Numbered from the stretch's first letter, positions 26,453 to 36,584 are shown. The stretch is 50,259 nucleotides of DNA from Lysobacterales bacterium (GCA_013001885.1 JABDLD010000006.1:1-50259); one strand, 5' to 3'. Numbers and translations are program-made. Notes: generated by a model from the sequence alone, not told the origin.

Positions 26453-27006
26453 GGCTGCATTCCCGGCAAGGCATCGTCGCTGATATCCCGCAGACGCGGA
26501 GCGGCTGCATCCTTCTGCGATAACCGACCGTTCTTCAGCGGCCAGCGCACGGCAATATCCGGATCATCCCAGGCCACCACGGCGTCGTACTCGGCGCGAT
26601 ACACCGCGGTGCAGAGATAGCTCAGCAAGGCTGACTCGCCCAGCACGCAAAAACCGTGGGCAAATCCTTCCGGCACAAAAAACTGGCGATGATTTTCCGC
26701 GGACAATTCCACTCCCACCCATTGCCGAAACGTCGGCGAATCGGGACGGATATCCACGGCAACGTCGAACACCCGGCCTTCGAGAACTGAAATCAGTTTG
26801 GCCTGTGGTTCGGGATATTGATAATGAAGCCCGCGTATCACGCCAGCCCCCGACCGGGACAGGTTGGACTGGACGAATTTTGCCGGCAGCCCGGCGCCTT
26901 CGTAGCGGTCCGCGTTCCAGGTTTCCATGAAAAAGCCGCGGCTGTCTCCGTGCACATTCGGTTCGATGATCAACAGGCCCGGAATTCCGGTTTCAATCGT
27001 CTTCAC
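26449..27006 (-). CDS. rmlC: dTDP-4-dehydrorhamnose 3,5-epimerase
   Basis: Cupin epimerase of 185 residues. The conserved [11 protein letters not shown], the catalytic-His stretch GVIRGLHYQ and [11 protein letters not shown] are all intact. It double-epimerises dTDP-4-keto-6-deoxyglucose. It overlaps both rmlA and rmlD by 4 nt. Confidence 0.96.
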   Translation of the reverse strand: MKTIETGIPGLLIIEPNVHGDSRGFFMETWNADRYEGAGLPAKFVQSNLSRSGAGVIRGLHYQYPEPQAKLISVLEGRVFDVAVDIRPDSPTFRQWVGVELSAENHRQFFVPEGFAHGFCVLGESALLSYLCTAVYRAEYDAVVAWDDPDIAVRWPLKNGRLSQKDAAAPRLRDISDDALPGMQP

Positions 27007-27893
27007 CCTTGATGGCCCCTGCTTAGCAGGTCCAGAAGGTATTCCCCGTAGCCACTTTTGAGCAAGGGATCGGCCAGAGCCCGGACTTGGTCTTCGTCAA
27101 TCCAGCCCTGCATGAATGCGATTTCCTCAGGGCAGGCTACTTTCAGGCCCTGGCGGCTTTCGATCGTTTCGATAAAATTGGCCGCCTGCTGCAAAGACTC
27201 GTGCGTCCCGGTGTCCAGCCACGCATAACCGCGGCCCAGCCTGACTACGGAAAGGCTTTCGTCTTCCAGGTAAAGCCGGTTCAAATCGGTAATTTCCAGC
27301 TCGCCGCGGGCAGACGGGGTCAGGCTGCGCGCCAGCTCGCTCGCGCGCCCATCATAGAAATAAAGGCCGGTGACCGCATAATTCGAACGGGGCTTATGCG
27401 GTTTTTCCTCGATGCTCAGCGCGCGGTAGTCCCGGTCGAACTCCACAACGCCATAGCGTTCCGGGTCCCGCACCCAGTAACCGAACACGGTTGCTCCGTC
27501 GTAGTGATTTGTTGCCTCGGTCAACACATCACCTAAGCCGCCGCCGTGGAAAATATTGTCGCCCAGGATCAGGCAGGATGGAGCACCACCCAGAAAATCT
27601 TCTGCAATGATCAGCGCCTGCGCCAGCCCTTCGGGCCGGGGTTGGCCTGCATATTCAAGCTGCAGGCCCCATTCGCTGCCATCTCCCAGCAACTGCCGGA
27701 ACAAGGCTTGCTCATGCGGGGTTGTGATGATCAGGATCTCGCGGATATTGGCCTGCATCAGAGTGGCCAAAGGATAGAAAATCATCGGTTTATCGTAGAC
27801 CGGCAGTAACTGCTTGCTGACCACGCGGGTCAGGGGATACAGCCGGGTTCCGCTGCCACCCGCCAGAATGATGCCTTTTCTTGCGGCCGTCAT
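27003..27893 (-). CDS. rmlA: Glucose-1-phosphate thymidylyltransferase
   Basis: First enzyme of the dTDP-rhamnose route, 296 residues. [45 protein letters not shown] and [11 protein letters not shown] are the standard motifs for nucleotide and sugar-phosphate binding. Such enzymes are feedback-inhibited by dTDP-rhamnose. It overlaps rmlB and rmlC by 4 nt each. Confidence 0.97.
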   Translation of the reverse strand: MTAARKGIILAGGSGTRLYPLTRVVSKQLLPVYDKPMIFYPLATLMQANIREILIITTPHEQALFRQLLGDGSEWGLQLEYAGQPRPEGLAQALIIAEDFLGGAPSCLILGDNIFHGGGLGDVLTEATNHYDGATVFGYWVRDPERYGVVEFDRDYRALSIEEKPHKPRSNYAVTGLYFYDGRASELARSLTPSARGELEITDLNRLYLEDESLSVVRLGRGYAWLDTGTHESLQQAANFIETIESRQGLKVACPEEIAFMQGWIDEDQVRALADPLLKSGYGEYLLDLLSRGHQG

Positions 27894-28957
27894 GGTTTAT
27901 CCCCCAGCCCCAGTCTTTCACCCTGGTAGCTGCCGTCACGCACGCGTTCAATCCACGATGTGTTTTCCAGGTACCAGCCGACCGTTTGCTGCAGCCCGGT
28001 TTCGAAATCAACCGATGGGCGCCATCCCGTTGCCTGAATCAACCGCGTGCAGTCGATGGCGTACCGCCGGTCATGCCCGGGCCGGTCCGTCACGTGCGTG
28101 ATCAACTGGCGCCGAGAACCAAAAGATTCGTCTGGATGACGCCGGTCGAGGGCGTCACAAATGGCCTGCACTACCTGCATGTTGGTGCGTTCCGACAGGC
28201 CGCCGATGTTGTAAACCTCGCCCGTCTCGCCGGCCGCAAGAACCTGGTTTATCGCGTCCACGTGATCATTGACGAACAACCAGTCCCTGACCTGCAGGCC
28301 GTCACCGTAAACCGGCAAGGGTTTGAGTTCGAGTGCGTTAAGGATCATCAGGGGGATGAGTTTCTCCGGAAACTGATACGGCCCGTAGTTGTTGGAACAA
28401 TTCGTGGTCAGCGTGGGTAAGCCATAAGTGTGGTGAAAAGCGCGGACCAGGTGATCAGAACTGGCCTTCGAGGCCGCGTAGGGTGAATTGGGCGCATAAG
28501 GCGTGGTCTCCAGGAAAGCGCCGGTCTCACCCAAACTTCCGTACACCTCATCGGTAGAAACATGCAGGAACCGGAATTCGGCCTGGCCGCCGGAGGGCAG
28601 CGATTTCCACCAGTCGAGCGTGCACTGAAGCAGGTTTAGCGTGCCGACCACGTTGGTCTGTACGAATGCAGCCGGACCGTCAATGGAGCGGTCCACGTGG
28701 CTTTCGGCAGCAAAATTCACGACTGCGGACGGCCGGTACTGCGCCATGATCTTACTCACCAGGCCGGCGTCGCCAATGTCACCCTCGATGAACACATGCC
28801 GGTCGTCGCCTCGCAACGGCCGGAGCGTGTCGAGATTCCCGGCGTAGGTCAACGCATCCAGGTTGACGATACGCAGGTCACTATTCTGCGAGAGGCAGCG
28901 AAGGACATAATTGCCTCCGATAAAACCGGCGCCGCCGGTAACGAGCAGGGTACGCAT
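27890..28957 (-). CDS. rmlB: dTDP-glucose 4,6-dehydratase
   Basis: NAD-dependent extended SDR, 355 residues. N-terminal [13 protein letters not shown] binds [14 protein letters not shown] and the catalytic Tyr in [15 protein letters not shown] are present, as are [18 protein letters not shown] and [13 protein letters not shown]. It makes dTDP-4-keto-6-deoxyglucose. The start is 17 nt after the ssb stop, so the rml genes may be transcribed from the ssb promoter. Confidence 0.97.
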   Translation of the reverse strand: MRTLLVTGGAGFIGGNYVLRCLSQNSDLRIVNLDALTYAGNLDTLRPLRGDDRHVFIEGDIGDAGLVSKIMAQYRPSAVVNFAAESHVDRSIDGPAAFVQTNVVGTLNLLQCTLDWWKSLPSGGQAEFRFLHVSTDEVYGSLGETGAFLETTPYAPNSPYAASKASSDHLVRAFHHTYGLPTLTTNCSNNYGPYQFPEKLIPLMILNALELKPLPVYGDGLQVRDWLFVNDHVDAINQVLAAGETGEVYNIGGLSERTNMQVVQAICDALDRRHPDESFGSRRQLITHVTDRPGHDRRYAIDCTRLIQATGWRPSVDFETGLQQTVGWYLENTSWIERVRDGSYQGERLGLGDKP

Positions 28958-28974
28958 GATTGATCCCTCGCGGG

Positions 28975-29445
28975 TCAGAACGGTATATCGTCTTCTGCGA
29001 AGTTGTCTTCGGCCGCGGCGGGTTCAGGCTTCGCCTGCGACTCGCTCTTCTGGGCCTGTTGCTTATCCCGGAAGCCGCCGCCGGCAGGACGTTGGCCGGC
29101 TTCGCCGCCACGGCTGCCCAGCATCTGCATTTCATTGGCGACAATTTCTGTCGTGTAGCGGTCCTGACCGTCTTGCCCCTGCCACTTGCGTGTGCGCAGC
29201 GAACCTTCGACATAAACCTGGCTGCCCTTGCGCAGGTACTCGCCGGCGATCTCCGCCAAGCGACTGAAGAACACCACCCGGTGCCATTCTGTGCGCTCCT
29301 GGGTTTCGCCGGTCTGCTTGTCCCGCCAGGATTCACTCGTCGCGATATTGATGTTGGTTATGGCAGCGCCGCTCGCTGTATAACGGGTCTCGGGGTCTGC
29401 GCCCAGATTGCCGACCAGAATGACTTTATTTATACCACGTGCCAT
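28975..29445 (-). CDS. ssb: Single-stranded DNA-binding protein
   Basis: SSB of 156 residues: the OB fold (1-110) starts [21 protein letters not shown] and includes [19 protein letters not shown] and [17 protein letters not shown] Gly/Gln/Glu-rich linker follows and the acidic tip DDIPF is present for partner proteins. In many relatives ssb is near uvrA and an MFS gene; here it lies between the MFS gene and the rml cluster. Confidence 0.97.
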   Translation of the reverse strand: MARGINKVILVGNLGADPETRYTASGAAITNINIATSESWRDKQTGETQERTEWHRVVFFSRLAEIAGEYLRKGSQVYVEGSLRTRKWQGQDGQDRYTTEIVANEMQMLGSRGGEAGQRPAGGGFRDKQQAQKSESQAKPEPAAAEDNFAEDDIPF

Positions 29446-29486
29446 CAGGCATCTCCTTAAAAATCAACGAACGAAGTGTAGCACAA

Positions 29487-30665
29487 TCAAGGGTTTCCTC
29501 CTGTCGGAAAAACACCCTTCGCAGACACTTTCAACACAATGGCCCAGAGCAGGCTGACACTGCCCGCGGCGACCAGCGCAGCCTGGCTGCCAAAGCGGCC
29601 CAGCAACCAGCCGCCCGCCACACCGCCGGCGAAAGCGCCAAGGAACTGAAAGGTGCTGTAGATGCCGAGTCTGCGGCCCCTGCCGCGGCTGCCCGTGATG
29701 CGGGACAGCAAGGACGGCATGGCCGCCTCGAGCAGGTTGAACCCGAGAAAGTACACCGCCAGAACCGCACCCAGCGCAGCCAGGTTGGCGCTCACGGGCA
29801 GGACCGCGACAGCCAGCGCCAGGACCACGAAGGCCCACGGCAGCATGCGTTGCTCCGACAGGTTCGATCCCACCCGCCGCAGGATGGGCAACATGAATAT
29901 CACGGCTCCAATCATCGCCGGCACGTAGATTTTCCAATGCAAGGCCAGCCCGTAACCAAAATCGCCGACCAGCATGGGGGGCAATGAAACGAACAGCAGG
30001 GTCATCACCGCGTGCAGCAGGAATACACTGACCGAAAGCAACCAAACCGGAAGCATGCTGAATTCCTGCTGCTCCAGTTCCGGCTCCTCCTGCGGGAGCG
30101 CTTGTCGGGGAATCGTCAGCACCAGCCCCATACCTGCGATTGCGAACACCACGGTTAGCCAGAACATGCCCTGCAGGCCGAGAATCGTGGCCAGCGGAAC
30201 CGAAAGCCCCATCGACAGCAAAAAGGCGGCGCCGATGCCAATACCGATGATCGCCATGATGACCGGGCGGCGCTCCGGCCGCGTGAGGTCGGCCGCAAAC
30301 GCCATGGCCACGCCGGCAATCGCGCCACACCCCTGCAGGGCGCGGCCGGCGATCAGCATGTGCATGGAGTCCGCCAGCGCCGCGACCACGCCGCCCACGG
30401 CGAACAAGGCCAGGCCCAGCAGCAAAACCGGCTTTCTTCCCCAGCGGTCGGACAGCCAGCCGAAAGGTTGCTGCAGCGCGGCCTGCGTCAATCCATAAAT
30501 GCCCACGGCCAGCCCGGCCGCTTGCGGAGTGTACCCCGGCATATCGCTGGCCAGGATCATGAACACGGGGAGAATCAGGAACAGACCCAGCATGCGCAGC
30601 GTTATAACGCCCGATAAAGTGGCGGCAAACCTCAATTCGCGGGATTTTTCGCTTGGTGCGGTCAA
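29487..30665 (-). CDS. MFS transporter, YajR-like without C-terminal domain
   Basis: Major facilitator protein of about 392 residues with 12 hydrophobic helices. The loop 2-3 motif is GWLSDRWGRKPVLL, and TLSGVITLRMLGLFLILPVF in helix 1 is as in the YajR group. The soluble C-terminal domain of E. coli YajR is missing. The start is a TTG: two TTG codons follow each other (30668 and 30665), and AGGAG favours the second. It lies upstream of ssb on the same strand, 41 nt away. The substrate is unknown; an efflux role is inference. Confidence 0.8.
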   Translation of the reverse strand: MTAPSEKSRELRFAATLSGVITLRMLGLFLILPVFMILASDMPGYTPQAAGLAVGIYGLTQAALQQPFGWLSDRWGRKPVLLLGLALFAVGGVVAALADSMHMLIAGRALQGCGAIAGVAMAFAADLTRPERRPVIMAIIGIGIGAAFLLSMGLSVPLATILGLQGMFWLTVVFAIAGMGLVLTIPRQALPQEEPELEQQEFSMLPVWLLSVSVFLLHAVMTLLFVSLPPMLVGDFGYGLALHWKIYVPAMIGAVIFMLPILRRVGSNLSEQRMLPWAFVVLALAVAVLPVSANLAALGAVLAVYFLGFNLLEAAMPSLLSRITGSRGRGRRLGIYSTFQFLGAFAGGVAGGWLLGRFGSQAALVAAGSVSLLWAIVLKVSAKGVFPTGGNP

Positions 30666-30689
30666 CAACGGACTCCTGAAAGGAAAGGC

Positions 30690-30695
30690 ATTATA
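30690..30695 (-). promoter_or_regulatory. -10 box for the MFS gene
   Basis: A perfect TATAAT on the minus strand, about 22 nt before the MFS start, without a good -35. It lies next to the ispB promoter on the other strand, so the two divergent genes share one compact 90-nt promoter region. Confidence 0.4.
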
Positions 30696-30707
30696 GGCGT
30701 AACGGGC

Positions 30708-30735
30708 TTGTGTTCATACCGCCCGGAATTATAAT
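30708..30735 (+). promoter_or_regulatory. Promoter of ispB
   Basis: TTGTGT (30708-30713), 16 nt, then a perfect TATAAT (30730-30735), leaving a leader of about 20 nt to ATG 30763. Confidence 0.65.
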
Positions 30736-30762
30736 TGGCCGGTACCCGCAGCAAGGAAGAGA

Positions 30763-31773
30763 ATGGACCAGTCCAGCGTCCGCGAAGCCACGGCAGCCGC
30801 ATCGGCGACCCAAATTCAGCACGTGTTCGATCTGTGCGCGGATGACATGGTGCTGGTGAACGGTCTCATCCGCAAAAGCCTGAACTCCGATGTCGTATTG
30901 ATTCGGCAAATTTCGGAATACATCATAGGGTCCGGCGGTAAACGGCTGCGCCCGATGCTGGTGCTGCTAGCTGCCCGCGCCTGCGGCTACCGGGGTTCAG
31001 ACCACATCACGGTTGCCGCCATCATTGAGTTCATTCATACGGCCACGCTGCTGCACGACGACGTCGTGGACGAGTCAGACCGGCGCAGGGGCCAGGAGTC
31101 GGCGCACGAGGTCTGGGGCAATGCCGCCAGTGTTCTGGTTGGCGATTTCCTGTATTCCCGCAGTTTCCAGATGATGGTCACCGTCGATTCCATGCGCGTA
31201 ATGGAAGTGCTGTCAGACGCCACCAACACGATCGCCGAGGGGGAAGTGGAACAACTGCTGAACATGCACGATCCGGAAGTCAGCGAAAAAAGCTATTTCA
31301 CCGTCATCGAGAAGAAGACGGCGAAGCTGTTCGAGGCGGCTTGCCAACTCGGGGCTGTGCTGGCGGGCAAACCGGAACTGGAGCAGCCGCTGGCGCATTT
31401 CGGGCGGGAGCTCGGAGCCGCATTCCAGGTAGCCGATGATGTGCTCGACTACACTGCCGACGCCGTCACGCTTGGAAAAAATGTCGGTGATGACCTGGCG
31501 GAAGGCAAACCGACACTGCCTCTCATACTCAGCAGAAAATACCTGCAGGCGGAGCAGCAGGCATTGGTTGACGACACGATTCGCCAGGGTGGAATCGACC
31601 GCATAGATCAGATCGTGGACTTGATCCGGAGCACCGGAGCCCTGGATGAAACCATGGAGGTCGCCCGCAACCGCTCCCGCGCAGCCGTCGCTTCAGTCGC
31701 GGCGTTGCCAGCCACGGACTGGAAGGACGCACTGATGGATCTGGCGGCGTACAGCGTTTCCCGCAGGTTCTAA
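30763..31773 (+). CDS. ispB: Octaprenyl diphosphate synthase
   Basis: Trans-polyprenyl synthase that makes the side chain of ubiquinone and menaquinone, 336 residues. The first Asp-rich motif is [15 protein letters not shown] and the second is [26 protein letters not shown] binds the allylic substrate. ATG has AAGGAAGAGA before it. The chain length (C40) cannot be read with certainty. Its usual neighbour rplU is 18 kb away in this genome. The end overlaps ppiB by 4 nt, tail to tail. Confidence 0.92.
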   Translation: MDQSSVREATAAASATQIQHVFDLCADDMVLVNGLIRKSLNSDVVLIRQISEYIIGSGGKRLRPMLVLLAARACGYRGSDHITVAAIIEFIHTATLLHDDVVDESDRRRGQESAHEVWGNAASVLVGDFLYSRSFQMMVTVDSMRVMEVLSDATNTIAEGEVEQLLNMHDPEVSEKSYFTVIEKKTAKLFEAACQLGAVLAGKPELEQPLAHFGRELGAAFQVADDVLDYTADAVTLGKNVGDDLAEGKPTLPLILSRKYLQAEQQALVDDTIRQGGIDRIDQIVDLIRSTGALDETMEVARNRSRAAVASVAALPATDWKDALMDLAAYSVSRRF

Positions 31774-32282
31774 CCCAGAATATCATTCCAGGCGTTGATG
31801 CGGTCGGCCTGGGATGTCAGAACTTCCTCTTCGCTCTCGAGCTCAATGGACTCGATGATGTCACCCACTTCGATGGCGTTCACAACCACCTGGTCGTCTG
31901 CATCCAGCACTTCGCCAAACACGGTGTGGCGTCCATCCAGCCAGGAGGTTTCCACGTGGGTGATAAAGAACTGGCTGCCGTTGGTGCCCGGCCCCGCGTT
32001 GGCCATCGATAACTTGCCCGGGGCGTCGTGCCGCAACTCGGGCGTGCACTCGTCTTCAAAACGGTAACCGGGCCCCCCGGTTCCGGTCCCACGGGGACAA
32101 CCGCCCTGAACCATGAAGTCCGGAATCACACGGTGAAAACTGAGCCCGTCGTAGTATCCCCGTTTTGCAAGATTGACGAAATTAGCAACTGTTAGCGGCG
32201 CTTTATCGGCAAATAACCGCAATTTTATATCGCCTTTACTCGTCTTCATCACCGCTTTGACTTCCTGAATGGCTTCACTCAC
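31770..32282 (-). CDS. ppiB: Cyclophilin-type peptidyl-prolyl isomerase
   Basis: Cytoplasmic cyclophilin of 170 residues with no signal peptide. Active-site motifs [27 protein letters not shown] and [20 protein letters not shown] are complete. Compared with E. coli PpiB it has an extra acidic C-terminal tail ([20 protein letters not shown]). It lies between murL-murD and ispB with 115 nt to the former. Confidence 0.93.
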   Translation of the reverse strand: MSEAIQEVKAVMKTSKGDIKLRLFADKAPLTVANFVNLAKRGYYDGLSFHRVIPDFMVQGGCPRGTGTGGPGYRFEDECTPELRHDAPGKLSMANAGPGTNGSQFFITHVETSWLDGRHTVFGEVLDADDQVVVNAIEVGDIIESIELESEEEVLTSQADRINAWNDILG

Positions 32283-32344
32283 TTCTTCGTTCTCCTGTCT
32301 GAAATTTTTTGCAACTTTTTTACCGCTGATGCGGTCTATTTTAC

Positions 32345-32420
32345 GTAAGGCCGCGGGATGGTCTCTCCCTCAACCAACAGGGTAAACTCTGCACTCCTCA
32401 CCCCTGACCCGCGGCCTTAC
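32345..32420. repeat. 13-bp perfect inverted repeat at the murL-murD 3' end
   Basis: GTAAGGCCGCGGG (32345-32357) and CCCGCGGCCTTAC (32408-32420) are exact reverse complements 50 nt apart. The right arm encodes the last codons of murL-murD; on the plus strand it is followed by seven T. The pair could form a large stem-loop in the 3' untranslated region of the minus transcript or a terminator against plus-strand transcripts. Confidence 0.6.
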
Positions 32421-35145
32421 TTTTTTTGCGCCCGGCGAACGCCTGCTCGGTCAGTTCAAAGCCGCTGAGTTCTGCAAATTGACGGCCCCGATCGCGGTAA
32501 TCGGTGAAGCGCGGAAAACTCGGCGCACCCGGCGACAACAATACTACCCCACCCGGCCCGGTCAGTTTTCCGGCCAGCCCGACGGCTGCCGCCAGGTCGT
32601 CGGCTTCATGCCATCCTTTTCCGGGGCTGATGCCTGCCTGCTGCAGCGCGCGAATGATTTTCGGGCCGCTGTCCGGCAAAGCTATTATCGCACGCGGCGG
32701 CACCTTCCTGATCCGATTCATATAGGGCGACCAGTCCACTCCCCGGTCAAGTCCGCCCACCAACAACGTCACTTCCTGTCCCGCGCAGGATTCCAGCGCG
32801 GCAACCGTTGCGAACGGTGTCGAAGCGATGCTGTCGTTGACATAACGCACACCCTCCGTTTCGCCCAGTAACTGCAAACGATGCGGCAGACCTTTAAATG
32901 CCGAGACGAACCGGGCTGCTTTGGCCACATCTTCACCCAGCAGGCGGAGAACAGAAAGTGCTGCGGCCACGTTCGTCAGGTTATGGACCCCCGGCAGGCT
33001 CTGCGGGAGGCTTACCGGCAACTCCGTATCGGCGTCGAACAGGCGGCCGTCCTGCACATGGATCGCAGATGCGTGGTTGAACCACTCGACGTTGTCCCGG
33101 CCGGAGAGTGCTTCCGTCAGCACCGTGTCTGCCGCGTTGAGAAGCAGGGGCCGCTGGCCGGAAAGCCTGGCCAGCCGAAGTTTGTCGTTGCGGTAAGTTT
33201 CCTCGCCGCCATGCCAGTCCAGGTGCTCTGCCGTCAGATTCAGAATGACGGAAACGGTGGGAGAGGCGTCGAGATCAGCCAGCTGATAGCTCGACAATTC
33301 GATCACCCACCAATCGACTTTCCGGTCGTCGCAGTCCAGCAACGGCAAACCGATGTTTCCCGCCAGCCGGACGTGTTGGCCGAGGGATTCGAGCAAAAAC
33401 GCCAGAAGGGACGAAGTCGTGCTTTTGCCCTTGGTGCCGGTGATGCAGATCGTTCGCTCACGCGGGTGCGCAGCGAACCATAAATTGCTGGGCGTCGTGA
33501 TTCTTGCTCCTGCTTTGATCGCACGCTGCAGGCTGGACCGGTAAGGACTGATGCCCGGTGACCGGATGAGGGTTTTGAACCGATGGAGCCCGGCCTCCGC
33601 CAACGGTCCGGTCAGCACGTGGTCCCGCGCCGACAACTGGCCGATGAAATCCGCTTCGGGTTCAGTTTCCGCAATCAGGGTAATGGAATCCTGTGGGTTT
33701 GACTCCCGCAGAAACCGCCAGGCCGCCTGGCCTTCACGGCCGGCACCGAGGATGGCCACCGGCGCCGCCAGCATGGCGGTCGGGCTGTCGGCATCGGTAA
33801 AGCACGCGGGGATGAAGTGTTCTCCTGCAGGCTGCAGAAGCGGTTCGAGCGGCGGTACATCGACCCGGCGCAACTCGGGCGCCAACGCCTGCACGATGAC
33901 GTGCCGACTCCAACGCTCACGCCCGCCGAGCGCTGCGAGCGCCGCGCGGCTCTCACCGGCCTCACCCACGCATTCGAAGGGCTTGTCGCGGCCCAGCCCG
34001 CACAATGCGCGAAAGCCCTGCTCCTGGTCCGGGTCATTCAGCAAGTCGCCGCCCTGAATTGCGATCACTTCTTCCGGCGGCAGGAACACTGCCAGGCTGA
34101 GGGCGGCGAACCGGCACTTGGGACAATTAAGGCACCACCGGCCCTGCACCCGCGGCCCCTCCAGGTGGAAATTCCGGTTACAGCTGGAGAAAACCGGGTG
34201 AAATTTTTTCATCGCACTGAAGCGCTGCACTACCCCGAGCTCCGAAAAGGGCCGCAGAATCGAAAAATACTCGATATCCGGGCTGACCTGAGCAGCGATC
34301 ACAGCGCGAAAAGCAGACTCGAACGCCGAGCTTTTGCTGTACTGATGATTGACTTCAATCCCCTGGGGAGTTACCAAAGTCGCCTCATCGGCTGACCGCT
34401 CGTTGGAAAAAACGACGTAGCGAAAACCATAGAGAACCGCCGCGCACAACAGGATAGCCGAGTTGATTGCGGTCACGGGCACATGCCCGTTCCACGCACC
34501 CGCGCGGTTCATTGCGGCCAGCTCAGGCGCCAGCTGCCGTCCGACCTGGAGTAGGGGAAGCGCTGCGGACTTTACCGTGCTTTTGATCAGGTTGGAGCTT
34601 CCGACACAGATCGGCATGACTTCCAGCCCGGCGCCTTGCACCCGGTCCAGCCCGACGAGACTATCCTTGCCGCCGCCCATGGCCACCAGGGCCCGCTTCG
34701 GCAGTATCAACGGACGCGCCGCATCCCCCATTTCATCGGCAGGCAGGCTGGATCGGGGAAAATGGACACGTTCCGCGATATTCACTTCATTCACATAGCC
34801 CAGCTCCCCCAGGCCATGGACATAGAGTTCAGTCAGAAAGGACTCGAGCCCGGCGAGCGACCTGGTGTTTTGCACCTCGATCTTTCGGCACAGCCCGGCC
34901 TTGTAGTAACTAACGCCCGCCACGAGGTGCAGCAGCTCGAGCGCCCGCTTGAAAACCGCCTGCCGGGAAGCTTCCGGGGGCCAGGGCGCGTGCGGAAAAA
35001 CAATTTTCTCAACCAGTTCAGGCCCGTCATCAAAAGAATAGGAAAGCCGGGCAATTCCGCTTTCCGGATCGTAGCTGCAGGCCAGGAAACGAAAACAATC
35101 CGCTTTGCGCGGGTCGGGAACGGGCTGGTTTGAAGAGACGGTCAT
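32398..35145 (-). CDS. Fused MurL epimerase - MurD ligase
   Basis: A 915-residue fusion. Residues 1 to about 455 match MurL, the enzyme that in Xanthomonas oryzae epimerises the terminal L-Glu of UDP-MurNAc-L-Ala-L-Glu to D-Glu. FRFLACSYDPESG, LLHLVAGVSYYKAG, MGGGKDS (156-162) and CLNCPKC (338-344) are seen. Residues 457-915 are a Mur ligase: NAD-like fold GAGREGQAAWRFL, ATP loop TGTKGKSTTSS (569-579), NDSIAST and LVGGLDRG. In Xanthomonas the partner MurD2 adds L-Glu, and murL and murD2 are separate genes, so the same L-Glu route is inferred here with both activities on one chain. ATG 35145 overlaps the lysC stop (TGATG). The joint could also hide an ordinary D-Glu ligase; the fusion itself is read directly. 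Confidence 0.88.
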   Translation of the reverse strand: MTVSSNQPVPDPRKADCFRFLACSYDPESGIARLSYSFDDGPELVEKIVFPHAPWPPEASRQAVFKRALELLHLVAGVSYYKAGLCRKIEVQNTRSLAGLESFLTELYVHGLGELGYVNEVNIAERVHFPRSSLPADEMGDAARPLILPKRALVAMGGGKDSLVGLDRVQGAGLEVMPICVGSSNLIKSTVKSAALPLLQVGRQLAPELAAMNRAGAWNGHVPVTAINSAILLCAAVLYGFRYVVFSNERSADEATLVTPQGIEVNHQYSKSSAFESAFRAVIAAQVSPDIEYFSILRPFSELGVVQRFSAMKKFHPVFSSCNRNFHLEGPRVQGRWCLNCPKCRFAALSLAVFLPPEEVIAIQGGDLLNDPDQEQGFRALCGLGRDKPFECVGEAGESRAALAALGGRERWSRHVIVQALAPELRRVDVPPLEPLLQPAGEHFIPACFTDADSPTAMLAAPVAILGAGREGQAAWRFLRESNPQDSITLIAETEPEADFIGQLSARDHVLTGPLAEAGLHRFKTLIRSPGISPYRSSLQRAIKAGARITTPSNLWFAAHPRERTICITGTKGKSTTSSLLAFLLESLGQHVRLAGNIGLPLLDCDDRKVDWWVIELSSYQLADLDASPTVSVILNLTAEHLDWHGGEETYRNDKLRLARLSGQRPLLLNAADTVLTEALSGRDNVEWFNHASAIHVQDGRLFDADTELPVSLPQSLPGVHNLTNVAAALSVLRLLGEDVAKAARFVSAFKGLPHRLQLLGETEGVRYVNDSIASTPFATVAALESCAGQEVTLLVGGLDRGVDWSPYMNRIRKVPPRAIIALPDSGPKIIRALQQAGISPGKGWHEADDLAAAVGLAGKLTGPGGVVLLSPGAPSFPRFTDYRDRGRQFAELSGFELTEQAFAGRKKSKAAGQG

Positions 35146-36584
35146 CAGGCGTCGTCACCATCGGCGAGCCGCTGAATCTGCGACCAGCTGGCGCCAAAAC
35201 CATCGGACTTATCGCCTCCGGAAGGGTCCTGCAAGGGAATCAGTGCCCGGTGGGCGTTTTTCAGCAAAGTTTCGTGATCGCCCGAATTGACCAGCAGACT
35301 CAGGCACAGGTCGTTAGCCGATTGCGACACCATCAGCAGGGGGTGTTCTTCAAAATACTCCATCGTGCCCTGCAGCCGGGACAGGGCCGTGCGCACGCCC
35401 CGCCCCACCAGGTTGACGCACACGCAGTCGCGATACAGCGTTACCTTGCAGCGACTGCCCAGGTCTTCGACCAGGTCATTCAGCTCATCGTCACCCAGGT
35501 GGTTTGCTTTGGAATTGACCGCCACGGTTGTAGTGGTCTCCGATGTGGCTACCAGGTCAATCGAGATTCCGCGATGCCGAAAAACCTCGAAGACCCCGGC
35601 AAGAAAACCCACGTGGAAGCGGGCGTCGAGATTTTGCAGCAGCAACACGGCCATTCCTTTCTGGCAGGTAACTGTCTTGACCCCGCCTTGGCCGGTCTGC
35701 TTCTGCCCGATCCGGGTCCCCATCATGCCGGTCCGGTTCAGGTCTCGTATTTCAACCGATGTTCCGGTTGCCGCCGCCGCGCGTATCGCTCGCGGATGCA
35801 CCACTTTGGCACCGCTTGCCGCCATTTCCAGGGCCTCGGAATAGTCGATTTCAGCCAGCAACCGCGCATCACCGATCAAGCGCGGATCTGCAGTGAACAG
35901 ACCAGGCACATCGGTCCAGATCTCCAGCTTTTCAGCCGACAGGCGGCCCGCAAGCAGTGCTGCTGAAGTGTCGGAGCCCCCGCGCCCCAGCAGGGCCGTG
36001 CGGCCGTCCTTTGTCTTTGCAACGAATCCCTGGGTGACCAGCACCGGGCTCAACGCCGACCAGCGTCCAGCGAGGCCGGGCGCTTCGGCAGCGCTGCAGG
36101 TTGCGGAGAGCCATTGCCGGGCCGGGGACATGTGCTCTTCCGGAACCACCTCTAAGGCCTCTCTGGCGTCCACCCAGCCGGCGTCCAGCGTCTGGCGCAG
36201 AAAACAGCATCCAATCTTGGTGCTGAGCCACTCCCCCATGGCCAGCAGCGCAGCGTGGAACTCGGGCCCGGGATCATGAGACAGATCGTGCAGGCACTGC
36301 TCCAGCAACCCTTGGGACTCGGGGAACCAGTTCTGTTCGTGGACGCCCAACGCGGCGCCCAGCTCACGGTGGACTTTAATCAACTGCTCCAGCCGGCGGG
36401 CGGAATCAGGCTTGTAAGCGAGCGCGCTCAGCTGGTTGGTCACACCCGCAACGGCGGAACAAACCAGCAACACCCGGTTCCCGGCCGCAACGCGCGCGTG
36501 CGCCAGGGACGCAATCGTTTCCCACTGGCTGCGACCGGCCACGCTGGTGCCGCCAAACTTGAGCACAATCCAATTGTCAGCCAC
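35145..36584 (-). CDS. lysC: Aspartate kinase (monofunctional)
   Basis: First enzyme of Lys/Thr/Met and diaminopimelate synthesis, 479 residues, GTG start at 36584. The kinase domain has VLKFGGTSVAGRS and GRGGSDTSAALLAGRL; EIWTDVPGLFTADPRLI and SGAKVVHPRAI follow. The C-terminal ACT region begins near KGMAVLLLQNL and has DLVATSETTTTVAVN, as in Lys-sensitive LysC. In Xanthomonas the homologous kinase is fused to diaminopimelate decarboxylase; here the decarboxylase part is absent. The stop overlaps the murL-murD start, so both proteins are co-translated. Leader control is possible (see the terminator at 36726). Confidence 0.94.
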   Translation of the reverse strand: MADNWIVLKFGGTSVAGRSQWETIASLAHARVAAGNRVLLVCSAVAGVTNQLSALAYKPDSARRLEQLIKVHRELGAALGVHEQNWFPESQGLLEQCLHDLSHDPGPEFHAALLAMGEWLSTKIGCCFLRQTLDAGWVDAREALEVVPEEHMSPARQWLSATCSAAEAPGLAGRWSALSPVLVTQGFVAKTKDGRTALLGRGGSDTSAALLAGRLSAEKLEIWTDVPGLFTADPRLIGDARLLAEIDYSEALEMAASGAKVVHPRAIRAAAATGTSVEIRDLNRTGMMGTRIGQKQTGQGGVKTVTCQKGMAVLLLQNLDARFHVGFLAGVFEVFRHRGISIDLVATSETTTTVAVNSKANHLGDDELNDLVEDLGSRCKVTLYRDCVCVNLVGRGVRTALSRLQGTMEYFEEHPLLMVSQSANDLCLSLLVNSGDHETLLKNAHRALIPLQDPSGGDKSDGFGASWSQIQRLADGDDA

